Source of the DNA: Clostridia bacterium
GTDB lineage: Bacteria > Bacillota_A > Clostridia > Christensenellales > Borkfalkiaceae
Direction: 5' to 3'
DNA length: 18,772 nucleotides
NCBI GenBank assembly: GCA_017457015.1
Contig: JAFTIG010000059.1
Coordinates: forward strand, 1 to 18,772
Below are positions 6,077 through 14,100 of the stretch, piece after piece (the first letter of the stretch is position 1; the number at the start of each line of letters is the position of its first letter). A program made the translations under genes and the position numbers. A model generated the notes under the pieces. That model worked only from the letters and a program-made list of their open reading frames with translations, was not told the DNA's origin and ran no database searches.

Positions 6077-8245
6077 TTAACCTTTATAATAATTTATTAA
6101 ACAGCCCTTTAAGATTATCTGTTTTTCCGCGTCGGTAAGCGCGTCCATTTTAAGGGTTATATCTCTAGTAGTTTTGCCGATAACTTTAGCCTTAAATTCC
6201 TTTGCGCCGTTTTCTATACCGCTCTTTACGTTCTCAATATAGACGTATTCACCAACGCTGAAGTCGTTTTTATCTGCAAGGAGTGGCAACATACCCCAGT
6301 TGATAAGGTTACTGCGATAACGCTTGGTCGCATATTCTTTGGCAATATTTGCAACACCGCCTAAAACTCTTTGGCAAGACGCCGCCTGTTCACGCGCAGA
6401 GCCGTCACCCGGTTTAATAGAGCATACAACGCTACCGTAAGAAGTCACGTTCTCGTCAAAGCCCAAGTCGGTCGGGAAACCGCCGTCTCTCACTTCTTTT
6501 GCTCTGCCTACGTACGCAGGATCTTTTCTCGAAAGAGCGAACTCCGCAAGTTTTAAGGGGTTAGAGCGGTACGAAGACGTTTCTCCCGACGGGATAAGTT
6601 CGTCCGTCGTAGTTACGGGATCGTTAATTACCGATACGACTTTTAATAAAAGATTATCTTTAAGCGCTTGCATCTTTGGCCAGTCGGCAATGTTCGGTCC
6701 GTAAACGAGTTGTTTATTATCGTCCCCTGCGCCAACTGCGTTATATACGCGCGCCTGATATATCTTGCTGTTAAAACGGTATTTTTTAACCTTATTAGAA
6801 TATTCTAATTCCATTGCTGAAGTTATCGCCCCACCGTTTGCCGCCGTTGCCGCGATACTTCTAGCGTCCATAAGTGCAACAGCAGAAAGTTGTCCGTTTG
6901 CAGGCTTACTACCTTCTCTGCTCTCAAAGTTTCTAGTAGTGTGACGGATGGAAAGTCCGTTGTTTTGCGGAACGTCGCCCGCGCCGAAACACGGACCGCA
7001 GAACGCAGTCTTAATAACCGCGCCGTTATCCATAAGTTTGCCGATATATCCGCTCTCAACGAGCCCTTTATATACGGGCTGGCTGGACGGATAAACGTCC
7101 AAAGTAAAGTCGCTGTTGTTTATAGGAGTATCGCCCAAAATTGCGGACGCTTCAGCAATATTTTCATACATACCGCCTGCACAACCTGCTATAACGCCTT
7201 GTTCAACGTAAACCTTGCCGTCTTTAATCTTGTCGGTAAGAGTGAACTTGCCCTTGCCTTCGGGTAAAAGTTTCTGTCCCGCTTCTTCAGCCTGCTTTAA
7301 TAGTTCGTACGGACGGGATAAAAAGTCGCGTATGGTATATGCGTTACTCGGATGGAACGGAAGCGCTATCATCGGTTCAACTTTTGATAAGTCAATAACT
7401 ATACCGCGATCGTAATACGTCCCTTCTTCAGGGCGCATTTCCTTATACGCTTCAGGCCTACCGTGTTGAACGTAATATTCTCTAGTCTTTTCATCCGTTG
7501 CCCAAACCGACGACAAACAAGTGGTTTCAGTAGTCATAACGTCAATGCCGTTTCTAAAATCCATAGAGAGCGTCTTTATTCCGTTGCCAACGAATTCAAG
7601 TACTCTGTTCTTGACGAAACCGCTCTTAAAGGTCGCTTTAACGAGCGCGAGCGCAACGTCGTGCGGTCCAACGCCACGTCTTAATCTACCTTTAAGGTTT
7701 ACCGCAACTATTTCGGGCATGTCTAAATCGTAAGTTCTATTTAAGAGTTGTTTTACGAGTTCAGGACCGCCTTCACCGACTGCAAGAGTGCCGAGTGCAC
7801 CGTAACGGGTGTGAGAGTCAGAACCCAAAATCATACCGCCACAGAACGCACGCATTTCACGCATGTACTGATGGATAACCGCAAGGTGTGGCGGAACGAA
7901 CGCACCGCCGTACTTTTTAGCGGCAGAAAGTCCGAAAACGTGGTCGTCTTCATTAATAGTACCGCCAACCGCGCAGAGCGAGTTGTGACAGTTGGTAAGG
8001 GTGTACGGAATAGGAAACTTTTCTAACCCCGACGCCTTTGCCGTTTGAATAATGCCGACGTAAGTTATATCGTGTGAAGTGATCTCGTCAAACTTTACGT
8101 TGAGTTTTTTATCGTCACCAGAAATATTATGCTCCGATAAAATTTTATACGCCATCGAGCCTTTTTTTGCTTGTTCGTCTTTTTCTTTTGCGCGGACGAG
8201 CTTACCGCCCTGATAATAAACGCCTTTTTCAATAAGTTTAATCAT
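6077..8245 (-). CDS. Aconitase-superfamily hydratase, YbhJ-like, substrate unknown
   Basis: 722 aa. The aconitase fold is recognisable: [16 protein letters not shown] (81-96), GSDSHT (141-146), the [4Fe-4S] cysteines C355 (AGCAGG), C416 and C419 (CGPC), [10 protein letters not shown] (436-445), then the mobile swivel domain with [10 protein letters not shown] (613-622) and [13 protein letters not shown] (643-655). Spacing and wording differ from AcnA/AcnB and from LeuC/homoaconitase. They resemble the ~750 aa YbhJ group, whose E. coli member is not a proven aconitase. A hydro-lyase acting on a hydroxy-acid is likely; the substrate cannot be read from sequence. It is a single-gene unit with its own promoter and terminator; no TCA, leucine or methylcitrate genes are nearby. 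ATG at 8243-8245 has GGAG nine bases upstream. Confidence 0.85.
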   Translation of the reverse strand: MIKLIEKGVYYQGGKLVRAKEKDEQAKKGSMAYKILSEHNISGDDKKLNVKFDEITSHDITYVGIIQTAKASGLEKFPIPYTLTNCHNSLCAVGGTINEDDHVFGLSAAKKYGGAFVPPHLAVIHQYMREMRAFCGGMILGSDSHTRYGALGTLAVGEGGPELVKQLLNRTYDLDMPEIVAVNLKGRLRRGVGPHDVALALVKATFKSGFVKNRVLEFVGNGIKTLSMDFRNGIDVMTTETTCLSSVWATDEKTREYYVQHGRPEAYKEMRPEEGTYYDRGIVIDLSKVEPMIALPFHPSNAYTIRDFLSRPYELLKQAEEAGQKLLPEGKGKFTLTDKIKDGKVYVEQGVIAGCAGGMYENIAEASAILGDTPINNSDFTLDVYPSSQPVYKGLVESGYIGKLMDNGAVIKTAFCGPCFGAGDVPQNNGLSIRHTTRNFESREGSKPANGQLSAVALMDARSIAATAANGGAITSAMELEYSNKVKKYRFNSKIYQARVYNAVGAGDDNKQLVYGPNIADWPKMQALKDNLLLKVVSVINDPVTTTDELIPSGETSSYRSNPLKLAEFALSRKDPAYVGRAKEVRDGGFPTDLGFDENVTSYGSVVCSIKPGDGSAREQAASCQRVLGGVANIAKEYATKRYRSNLINWGMLPLLADKNDFSVGEYVYIENVKSGIENGAKEFKAKVIGKTTRDITLKMDALTDAEKQIILKGCLINYYKG

Positions 8246-8277
8246 GTTATTTTCTCCAAAAAACTTTAACGCTTTCT

Positions 8278-8306
8278 AATATATCATAAATCGTTTTATT
8301 TTGCAA
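8278..8306 (-). promoter_or_regulatory. Promoter of the hydratase gene
   Basis: Minus strand: TTGCAA (8301-8306), 17 bp spacer, TATATT (8278-8283), giving a leader of about 27 nt that contains the GGAG ribosome site. Confidence 0.6.
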
Positions 8307-8351
8307 GTAAAGTTAAATACTTTAATTTGCCAAAAAAACTTAAAAACCTTC

Positions 8352-8380
8352 TTGATTTTTTACAAGATTTAGAGTACAAT
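8352..8380 (+). promoter_or_regulatory. Promoter of the PH-like gene, positioned for a leaderless mRNA
   Basis: TTGATT (8352-8357), 17 bp spacer, TACAAT (8375-8380). The ATG follows the -10 box by 8 bp, so transcription would begin at or within two bases of the start codon. No Shine-Dalgarno sequence is present between the box and the ATG. Confidence 0.6.
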
Positions 8381-8388
8381 ATAATCGT

Positions 8389-8853
8389 ATGAAAAAATCT
8401 TCATTTAAATTCAGATACGCGCCGACCGTTTGGGCGTTGCTTTTTGTAGTGCTTATTCTATCTATCGTCGGGTGTGGCTGGAATATTTTAAACTTAATCG
8501 AATATTCTTTTTTAGGAGCGTTTAAAACGGTAACCTATGCGCTAATCGTACTCGCAACGGGCTTTCTCGCCTTTACGGTAGTTTGTATTATGGCGTATGG
8601 AAGATACGTCGTTAAGGACGGAGCGCTTTATACTTGCTTTGGCTTTATTAAAAATAAGACCTTAATTGACGATATTATTGCCGTAACGCATTTCAAAAAG
8701 AGCGATAAACTCGTAGTGTACTTTAAGGATGAAAAATATACGGTTATCGTCATTTCTCCAAGCGAGTATTCAGAGTTTATTTCGGCTATACGAGAGCTTA
8801 ATTCCGCTATCGTTTACGACGCGCGCATAGACGGTGAAGACACGCCCGTATAA
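8389..8853 (+). CDS. Two-helix membrane protein with a bacterial PH-like domain
   Basis: 154 aa, not assigned to a named gene. Residues 1-10 are basic, two hydrophobic helices follow (about 12-33 and 46-70), then a soluble part from about 73 to 140. That part has the strand pattern of bacterial PH domains (YVVKDGALYTCFGF, then KTLIDDIIAVTHFKK, then KLVVYFKDEKYTVIVISP, and a closing helix SEYSEFISAIRELN). Such proteins are small membrane-anchored modules of unknown function. The next in-frame Met is about residue 69, inside helix 2, so the first ATG must be the start even though no ribosome site precedes it. Divergent from the hydratase gene, 143 bp apart. The M-box promoter of mgtE begins 37 bp after its stop, so it is probably monocistronic. 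Confidence 0.7.
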   Translation: MKKSSFKFRYAPTVWALLFVVLILSIVGCGWNILNLIEYSFLGAFKTVTYALIVLATGFLAFTVVCIMAYGRYVVKDGALYTCFGFIKNKTLIDDIIAVTHFKKSDKLVVYFKDEKYTVIVISPSEYSEFISAIRELNSAIVYDARIDGEDTPV

Positions 8854-8890
8854 AAATTTTTATATCGCACGGATTTTTTTATAAAAATCG

Positions 8891-8919
8891 TTGACAAGTG
8901 TAAAAATAAATAGTACACT
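8891..8919 (+). promoter_or_regulatory. Promoter of the M-box/mgtE transcript
   Basis: TTGACA (8891-8896), exactly 17 bp spacer, TACACT (8914-8919). Predicted start near 8926, about 18 nt before the riboswitch core. Confidence 0.75.
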
Positions 8920-8943
8920 GTATTTAATAAAGTTAATATGTAA

Positions 8944-9095
8944 TCCGGTGGGTAAGGTTACCATAGGGATACGGACTGCTGCCGCGAAGTAGTGGAGACA
9001 CTATTAGATGGTATGAGCAACTCACGTCGAATCCAAGGCGTGAATTAACGCAGTTTCATCGCCCTACGATGCTAAAGCCAGCATGGTTGAACGCT
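8944..9095 (+). ncRNA. M-box (ykoK leader) magnesium riboswitch
   Basis: The conserved M-box strings are present in order: GGTGGGTAAGG, GGGATACGGACTGCTGCC, a GAAGTAGTGGAGAC segment, and the 3' CCCTACGATGCTAAAGC block. High Mg2+ compacts the aptamer and favours the terminator that follows; low Mg2+ allows readthrough into the transporter. GTAAGG near the 5' end (8952-8957) is complementary to CCTTAC in the 5' arm of the terminator (9124-9129), a possible but untested anti-terminator contact. The downstream gene is mgtE, a standard M-box target. Confidence 0.9.
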
Positions 9096-9118
9096 AAACG
9101 CGTTATTTTTGCTTTTAC

Positions 9119-9147
9119 CCTGCCTTACTGTAAGTGCAGGTTTTTTT
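9119..9147 (+). terminator. Riboswitch-controlled intrinsic terminator
   Basis: CCTGCCTTA pairs with TAAGTGCAGG (one bulged T), three-base loop CTG, followed by seven T residues. It is placed as the expression platform of the M-box, 197 bp before the mgtE start codon. Confidence 0.85.
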
Positions 9148-9202
9148 ATTTAATCGTAGGCAGTTGCGGATTTTGCAAAAACGAACAGTCCGCGTAAAAT
9201 TG

Positions 9203-9334
9203 TTTTTTAAGACTGTATAAGCAAGCAGTACAAGGCTCGACCGAGCAAAAGGATGAGATTAACCTTGTTGGTTATCGAAGTCTTTTGCGAGCGACAGTAA
9301 CGCAGTAATGCGACGCTTAGACTGGCTTAAAAAA
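9203..9334 (+). ncRNA. Structured repeat element, copy 2 (3' module only)
   Basis: Shares with copy 3 a nearly identical core from CAAGGCTCG to CAGTAACGCAGTA (about 9231-9307). Folds: closing helix TTTTTTAAG...CTTAAAAAA with TAAGC/GCTTA; hairpin GCTCG/CGAGC; outer AAAAG/CTTTT; loop GATGA opposite GAAGT; stem GAT(T)AACC/GGTTATC; small hairpin CGCA-GTAA-TGCG. The TAAGC/GCTTA pair replaces TAAAC/GTTTA of the other copies, a compensatory change. The 5' module of copies 1 and 3 is absent. It lies between the M-box terminator and the mgtE ribosome site, so it is part of the readthrough leader. Its 3' arm runs straight into AGGAGG. Confidence 0.7.
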
Positions 9335-9343
9335 GGAGGTAGT

Positions 9344-10702
9344 ATGACAGAAGAAATGCAAATAATCTTTGAACGTTTGAGTTTCTGTTTCGAGACGCGC
9401 AAGTTTGCTGACTTGCGTATTCTACTGCTAGATATGGAACCGTTCGATATAGCGCTTTTCATGCAAGATAACCTTGATGAAAAAGAACAACTTATGTTTT
9501 TTAGGTTACTACCCAAAGAACTTGCCAGTGACGTTTTCGTAGAACTTGATTCCGATATGCAAGAGTACCTTATCAAAGCATTTACAGATAAGGAACTTAA
9601 AGCCGTTATCGACGATATGTTCCTTGACGATACTGTCGACATTATTGAAGAGATGCCTGCAAACGTCGTTAAGAGAATACTTAAAAACTCCGACCCAGAC
9701 AACCGCAAGCAGATTAACGAACTTTTAGAGTACCCCGACGATTCGGCAGGCTCTATAATGACTACCGAGTACGTATCGTTTTCCGCATCGACTAATATTG
9801 AAGCGGCTTTTGAAAAGATACGCCGTACTGGATTAAATAAAGAAACCGTTTACACTTGCTACGTTACCGATAGAAAAAAACGCCTTATCGGCGTAGTCAC
9901 GGTAAAGGACATGTTGCTTGCCGATAAGAGCGCAATCATTGCCGACGTTATGGACTCTAACGCCGTAACGGTAGAAACCCTTGAAGATAAAGAGCAAGTT
10001 GCGCAAAAGTTCTCAAAGTACGGTTTCCTTGCCCTACCCGTCATTGATAAAGAAGGATGTTTAGTCGGTATCGTTACCGTCGACGACGCAGTAGAAGTCA
10101 TTCAAGAAGAAGCAACCGAAGATATTCAGTTGATGGCAGCAGTCATCCCTAACGAAAAACCCTACCTTAAACAATCCATTTGGAGTATTTGGAAAGCGCG
10201 CGTGCCGTGGCTAGTATTACTTCTTATAACTTCGACTTTTACTAGCATTATCTTGGCTGGTTACGAATCGCGTTTAGACCCTATACTGTACGCGTTCGTA
10301 CCTATGCTTATGGGTACTGCCGGCAACGCAGGCGGTCAAGCGTCGGTAACTATTACTCGTGCAATAGCAGTAGGCGACGTAGAGTTTAAAGATATATTTA
10401 GAGTTATCTTAAAAGAACTGCTCGCATCCCTTGCTCTCGGCGTCACTATCGGCGTGGTGTGCTTTAGTAAGATTATGTTAATAGACAATCTTTATAACAG
10501 CATAGAGATAACCACCGCACTCGTAATATCGGGCGTTTGTGCATTAAGTTTAGTAATGGCTAAACTCGTCGGGTGCATGCTCCCCCTACTCGCAAAGAAA
10601 ATTCATTTAGACCCTGCCGTTATGGCAAGTCCGCTTATGACTACTATCGTAGACGCGCTAACCCTTATAATTTATTGCGCAATAGCAATCGCAGTAGTGT
10701 AA
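9344..10702 (+). CDS. mgtE: Magnesium transporter MgtE
   Basis: 452 aa with the MgtE layout. A cytoplasmic N domain (about 5-130) is followed by two CBS motifs (about 135-255, the Mg2+-sensing gate). The pore domain has five helices (about 285-452), with GTAGNAGGQAS (325-335) and the membrane aspartate D437 in TTIVDAL, equivalent to the selectivity Asp of the Thermus protein. It imports Mg2+ at the inner membrane as a dimer. An upstream ATG at 9308 in the same frame lies inside the repeat element and has no ribosome site. ATG at 9344 follows AAGGAGG and matches the usual N-terminus, so I chose it. Expression is controlled by the M-box and terminator upstream. Confidence 0.95.
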   Translation: MTEEMQIIFERLSFCFETRKFADLRILLLDMEPFDIALFMQDNLDEKEQLMFFRLLPKELASDVFVELDSDMQEYLIKAFTDKELKAVIDDMFLDDTVDIIEEMPANVVKRILKNSDPDNRKQINELLEYPDDSAGSIMTTEYVSFSASTNIEAAFEKIRRTGLNKETVYTCYVTDRKKRLIGVVTVKDMLLADKSAIIADVMDSNAVTVETLEDKEQVAQKFSKYGFLALPVIDKEGCLVGIVTVDDAVEVIQEEATEDIQLMAAVIPNEKPYLKQSIWSIWKARVPWLVLLLITSTFTSIILAGYESRLDPILYAFVPMLMGTAGNAGGQASVTITRAIAVGDVEFKDIFRVILKELLASLALGVTIGVVCFSKIMLIDNLYNSIEITTALVISGVCALSLVMAKLVGCMLPLLAKKIHLDPAVMASPLMTTIVDALTLIIYCAIAIAVV

Positions 10703-10732
10703 AACGTTAAAAATTAAATAGTAATAATTAAC

Positions 10733-10770
10733 AGTGCCCCACTCTGACGAGCGGGGCACTATTTCTTTGA
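10733..10770 (+). terminator. Stem-loop terminator after mgtE
   Basis: AGTGCCCC (10733-10740) pairs with GGGGCACT (10753-10760), with an inner CTC/GAG extension across one mismatch, followed by ATTTCTTTG. It sits between convergent mgtE and the MFS gene and may serve both; A-rich DNA lies on the other side. Confidence 0.7.
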
Positions 10771-10805
10771 GTTATATTTTGTTATTTATAAATCATTTTT
10801 AAGGA

Positions 10806-12077
10806 CTAGATTTTATCAAGGTTTTCTTCTGGTAACTTTTTTAATTTGTTTGCGGAAGATATTACTATTTGTAGTAATGTAATAGTGATTGCCATTAATA
10901 TTGCCGAAACAATCAAGCCTATATCGTAACTACCTAAAAGGTCGTAAGCGATATTCATTAACGGCGCACCGAGCGCGTAACCCACTTGGTTTAAGGATAC
11001 GAATATACCCAAGACCTTGTTAAATCCCCTTTGCCCAAACAAGTCTTTGGCATAGATAGGGAGCATTACCGTTTCAAGCGGTAGAGCAACGCCACCTGAA
11101 ATCGCGTAAATTATACTGAACACAAAGCCCGTAGTTGTTGGAACGATAAGATAAAGTATAACCATGACTAAAAGTGCTGCCACACAGTCTATAGTAATGG
11201 TTATTCTAAGCCCTGCCCTATCGTACACAAAACCGTTAAAGAATTTAAACACTGCGAGAGCGATTGAACTTATTACCGCAACTACGCTTATTTGGTCTGC
11301 TGAAAAGCCCCTATCCTTTAAATGCGCAGCGTAATTTGATGTAACGCCGGTTAATACGATTCCCGTTAAAAGTATGCACACGCATGCGAGATAGAAATAT
11401 TTCTTTTTAAGTGCCTGTTCGTAGTATATCCCCACCCAGTTTTCTTTTTTTTCTTGTGCGTCAAGAACTTCGCCTTCTTCAATAGCGTTTTTAGGCTCTT
11501 TATATAAGAATAAGAAAAGTAGTAGTGCAACGGCGCTTATTATAGCAAACAAATAAAAAGCATTTTTATAACCAAACGTATCTGCTTCTATTATCGGCGT
11601 GATGATTAAAGCAACTATCGCGCCTGCTAACCCGTTAGCGCACAATACCGCGCCCATGACCGTACCTTTATTCTTTCTACAAACTTTGTTGATAACGTAA
11701 CCAACTATAGCCGTGCTTCCGAACGAAAACCCTATACCGAGCAAACATCCACCGACGTAAAATAACCATACGCTCGTAGCAAAGGCGTAACAAAGTGGCG
11801 CTAACGTCAAGGCAAAAAAGCCGACTATAATAAGTTTTTTAGAGCCGAACTTATTGACGAAAAAACCAAAAAAGATATTTACGATAGCAGTCGCAACGTA
11901 TCTACAAGTATCGGCAAAAGAGTAAGCCGTTCTGGAAATATCAAGTGCATTAGTTATAGGTGCAAGAAAAAGCCCTTTTTGCGCCCAAAGCCCCAGTCCG
12001 CAAAAAATCATAACGAAACATAACACGACGGTTAAAACGGTGCGAGATTTTCCATCTTTTTTATTAACGTTTTTCAT
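10806..12077 (-). CDS. MFS transporter, monocarboxylate/oxalate-formate antiporter type
   Basis: 423 aa with twelve predicted helices in two halves separated by a charged loop (about residues 198-215, including LDAQEKKENW). The loop between helices 2 and 3 reads GFFVNKFGSKK, the MFS signature. The N-terminal WAQKGLFLAPIT and FADTCRY stretches resemble OFA-type carriers of small carboxylates, but the substrate cannot be fixed. ATG at 12075-12077 has AGGAG seven bases upstream. It is monocistronic: own promoter 79 bp upstream, uppP ends 173 bp upstream, and a shared terminator with mgtE lies downstream. Confidence 0.85.
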   Translation of the reverse strand: MKNVNKKDGKSRTVLTVVLCFVMIFCGLGLWAQKGLFLAPITNALDISRTAYSFADTCRYVATAIVNIFFGFFVNKFGSKKLIIVGFFALTLAPLCYAFATSVWLFYVGGCLLGIGFSFGSTAIVGYVINKVCRKNKGTVMGAVLCANGLAGAIVALIITPIIEADTFGYKNAFYLFAIISAVALLLFLFLYKEPKNAIEEGEVLDAQEKKENWVGIYYEQALKKKYFYLACVCILLTGIVLTGVTSNYAAHLKDRGFSADQISVVAVISSIALAVFKFFNGFVYDRAGLRITITIDCVAALLVMVILYLIVPTTTGFVFSIIYAISGGVALPLETVMLPIYAKDLFGQRGFNKVLGIFVSLNQVGYALGAPLMNIAYDLLGSYDIGLIVSAILMAITITLLQIVISSANKLKKLPEENLDKI

Positions 12078-12155
12078 AAGTTTTCTCCTATACCGCTACA
12101 CTTGTTGATAAAATATTTTAACCTAGAAATTTTAATAGTGCATTTACGCTTAATA

Positions 12156-12183
12156 ATTATATTCTTAAAAAATTTAATGTCAA
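12156..12183 (-). promoter_or_regulatory. Near-consensus promoter of the MFS gene
   Basis: Minus strand: TTGACA (12178-12183), 16 bp spacer, TATAAT (12156-12161). Both hexamers are perfect, so this is probably a strong housekeeping promoter with a leader of about 70 nt. Confidence 0.8.
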
Positions 12184-12250
12184 ACGTTTATATGATAAAT
12201 AACGAATAAAATATTAATTTATTTTAACGCACGCCTTTTATACCCTTATA

Positions 12251-13033
12251 TTAGCGAACGAAGTACACTATTAGATTTGTGACGCTTATTAATACTAAAT
12301 AGAGAGAAAACCATTTGTAGTTTGCCCTTTTTATAATTGAAAGCATAAATTTTATTGCGATATATCCGCAAATCATAGCGGTTAAAATACCCAAAAGCAA
12401 AGGCACGGGAGTAATACCGCCGATACTGCCCGACTGCACGCAATCTATACCCTCAAGCAAAACTGCCGCCAAAATTATAGGAATACTCATTAAAAAGGTA
12501 AAGTTTGCGTTTTCCGACTTATCCACCCTTGCAATGCACCCTGCAGTTATTGTAGAGCCACTTCTCGAAACGCCGGGGAGTACACCGACCGCCTGACCAC
12601 AACCCATTATAAAAGACGATTTAAGGTTTATCGGGTTTATCATCTCGACTTTTTTTGCGCGCATTTCCGAAAAAATCATTTCCGCCGCCGTAAACAGGAA
12701 GGTTATAGATAGCAGCCAAACGTGGTCGGTAAACACTGCGTCAAGATCAAACACTTTTGAAAATATTATACCTATTATCCCTGCAGGAATAGTTGCTACC
12801 ACCAAATACCCAAACTTATTAAACGGCTTTTTAAATAGCCCCAAAATCTCACGCCATAGCACTATTATAACGGGTATAAGCGTACCGATATGTAACATTA
12901 CGCTATAGAATATAACGTTATCTTCTATACCGAACCAGTTTTGCAAAAGAATCAAATGCCCGCTTGAAGATACGGGCAAAAACTCTGCAAAACCTTGAAC
13001 AGCCCCCAAAACTATTGCTTGCCAAATCTCCAC
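12251..13033 (-). CDS. uppP: Undecaprenyl-diphosphatase UppP (BacA family)
   Basis: 260 aa polytopic protein with both active-site signatures: EFLPVSSSGH (17-26) and PGVSRSGST (153-161, with the catalytic Arg157). It dephosphorylates undecaprenyl pyrophosphate to recycle the lipid carrier for peptidoglycan; high levels confer bacitracin tolerance. The start is GTG (13031-13033), one base after the stop of the upstream lysR gene. Its ribosome site AAAGGAG lies within the end of lysR, so the two are co-translated. About seven to eight hydrophobic segments, full length. Confidence 0.95.
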   Translation of the reverse strand: MEIWQAIVLGAVQGFAEFLPVSSSGHLILLQNWFGIEDNVIFYSVMLHIGTLIPVIIVLWREILGLFKKPFNKFGYLVVATIPAGIIGIIFSKVFDLDAVFTDHVWLLSITFLFTAAEMIFSEMRAKKVEMINPINLKSSFIMGCGQAVGVLPGVSRSGSTITAGCIARVDKSENANFTFLMSIPIILAAVLLEGIDCVQSGSIGGITPVPLLLGILTAMICGYIAIKFMLSIIKRANYKWFSLYLVLISVTNLIVYFVR

Positions 13034-13034
13034 C

Positions 13035-13934
13035 TTATTTCTCCTTTACTTCACTTATAAGTTTTACAAATTCTTTTACGGCAAAGGTCATATTCGTGTT
13101 TTTAGGAAGTGCAAGCCCTATCGCACGCGTCGGAAGCGCAGGGTTAGTCTTTATCTCCATAAGGCTTTTTTCCTCGTTAAGTTCGTGAAAAACAAACTCT
13201 CTGGGAATACACGCTATACCGATACCGTTTTTTGCAAGTTCTACCATAAGTTCTAGACTTGCAAGTTCTATTTCAGGGTGTAAATGCACGCCCTGTGAGT
13301 GCGCAAAACTGACTATTGCCTGTCTTGTGGCAGTAGAAAGTTCTAACATTAACAGCGGATAGTCTTGTAACCTTTTAAGATCCACTACGTCGCCCGTTAA
13401 CTCTTTAAATTTCTCACTGCACACGAACGTATCATGCAGTTGCATAACCGTGTTTGAAAGATTTATATCGCTGTCGTCGATAGGCAGGTTTACAAAACCT
13501 ATATCGCCCTTGTTGTTTTTAAGAAGTTCTATCGTCTCACTCGAAGTCCCGTTAAGGAGCATAAGATTGACGTTTGGATATTTTTCATGATACTCTTTTA
13601 TATACGGAAGTAAAAAGTGCGTGCTTACCGTATCAGACGCGCATATTCTGACGATGCCTGTCGCAGTATCCTTAAGTTCTGTGTATTTACTCTCCGCTTC
13701 ATCAAAAAGTTTCAACGCCTGTTCCACGGTAGAAAATATCTGTTTTCCGCCCGTTTCAGAAAGTTCCATGCCCTTGTGAGTACGGTTGAAAAGTTTCCCA
13801 CCAAGCTGTGTTTCTAATTGCTTTATAGCTTGAGAAACGGCAGGTTGGGAAATATATAATTCTTCCGCCGCCTTGGTTAAACTGCCACATTTAGCGACCG
13901 TGTAAAATACTCTATACAATTCAAGATTTACCAT
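13035..13934 (-). CDS. LysR-family transcriptional regulator
   Basis: 299 aa. An N-terminal winged helix-turn-helix (about 1-60, GSLTKAAEELYISQPAVSQAIKQLE written here in outline: SLTKAAEEL, then ISQPAVSQAIKQLE) precedes a periplasmic-binding-like effector domain (about 90-290). It resembles the CysL/YwfK branch of LysR regulators, but the ligand is unknown. It sits one base upstream of uppP on the same strand, so it may control uppP and itself; LysR genes are more often divergent from their target. ATG at 13932-13934 has AGGGG ten bases upstream, directly after a stem-loop repeat. Confidence 0.93.
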   Translation of the reverse strand: MVNLELYRVFYTVAKCGSLTKAAEELYISQPAVSQAIKQLETQLGGKLFNRTHKGMELSETGGKQIFSTVEQALKLFDEAESKYTELKDTATGIVRICASDTVSTHFLLPYIKEYHEKYPNVNLMLLNGTSSETIELLKNNKGDIGFVNLPIDDSDINLSNTVMQLHDTFVCSEKFKELTGDVVDLKRLQDYPLLMLELSTATRQAIVSFAHSQGVHLHPEIELASLELMVELAKNGIGIACIPREFVFHELNEEKSLMEIKTNPALPTRAIGLALPKNTNMTFAVKEFVKLISEVKEK

Positions 13935-13942
13935 ATAATCAC

Positions 13943-13972
13943 ATCCCCTAGCCCCTTATTCTTTAAGGGGAA
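13943..13972. repeat. 30-nt hairpin repeat, copy a (in the lysR leader)
   Basis: ATCCCCTAG followed by CCCCTTA-TTCTT-TAAGGGG and AA. It differs from the copy at 14061-14089 by one substitution and one deleted base. On the minus strand the hairpin lies between the likely promoter and the lysR start, and the repeat includes the AGGGG ribosome site. Confidence 0.8.
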
Positions 13973-13978
13973 TTTATT

Positions 13979-14009
13979 ATTATATTTTTTCTTTTATGTT
14001 AAAGGACAA
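13979..14009 (-). promoter_or_regulatory. Candidate promoter of lysR-uppP
   Basis: Minus strand: TATAAT (13979-13984) with TTGTCC (14004-14009) 19 bp upstream. The -10 is perfect; the spacer is long, so the -35 assignment is weak. Confidence 0.4.
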
Positions 14010-14060
14010 CTCTTTTCCGAAGTCGTTTTCCCTTAACTATCCCTTTCACAAATTCCTCAT

Positions 14061-14089
14061 ATCCCCTAACCCCTTATTCTTTAAGGGAA
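14061..14089. repeat. 30-nt hairpin repeat, copy b
   Basis: Second copy of the ATCCCCTA...TTCTTTAAGGG repeat, 118 bp from copy a in the same orientation. Here the last G of the AAGGGG arm is missing, shortening the stem by one pair. Confidence 0.8.
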
Positions 14090-14100
14090 AATTGTTTAAT

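Noticed and set aside
9308..9343. Upstream in-frame ATG as the mgtE start
   Set aside because: It lies inside the repeat element, has no Shine-Dalgarno, and adds 12 residues not expected in MgtE. ATG 9344 follows AGGAGG.
13943..14089. CRISPR array
   Set aside because: Only two copies, 118 bp apart, with a hairpin and no further regular units or cas genes.
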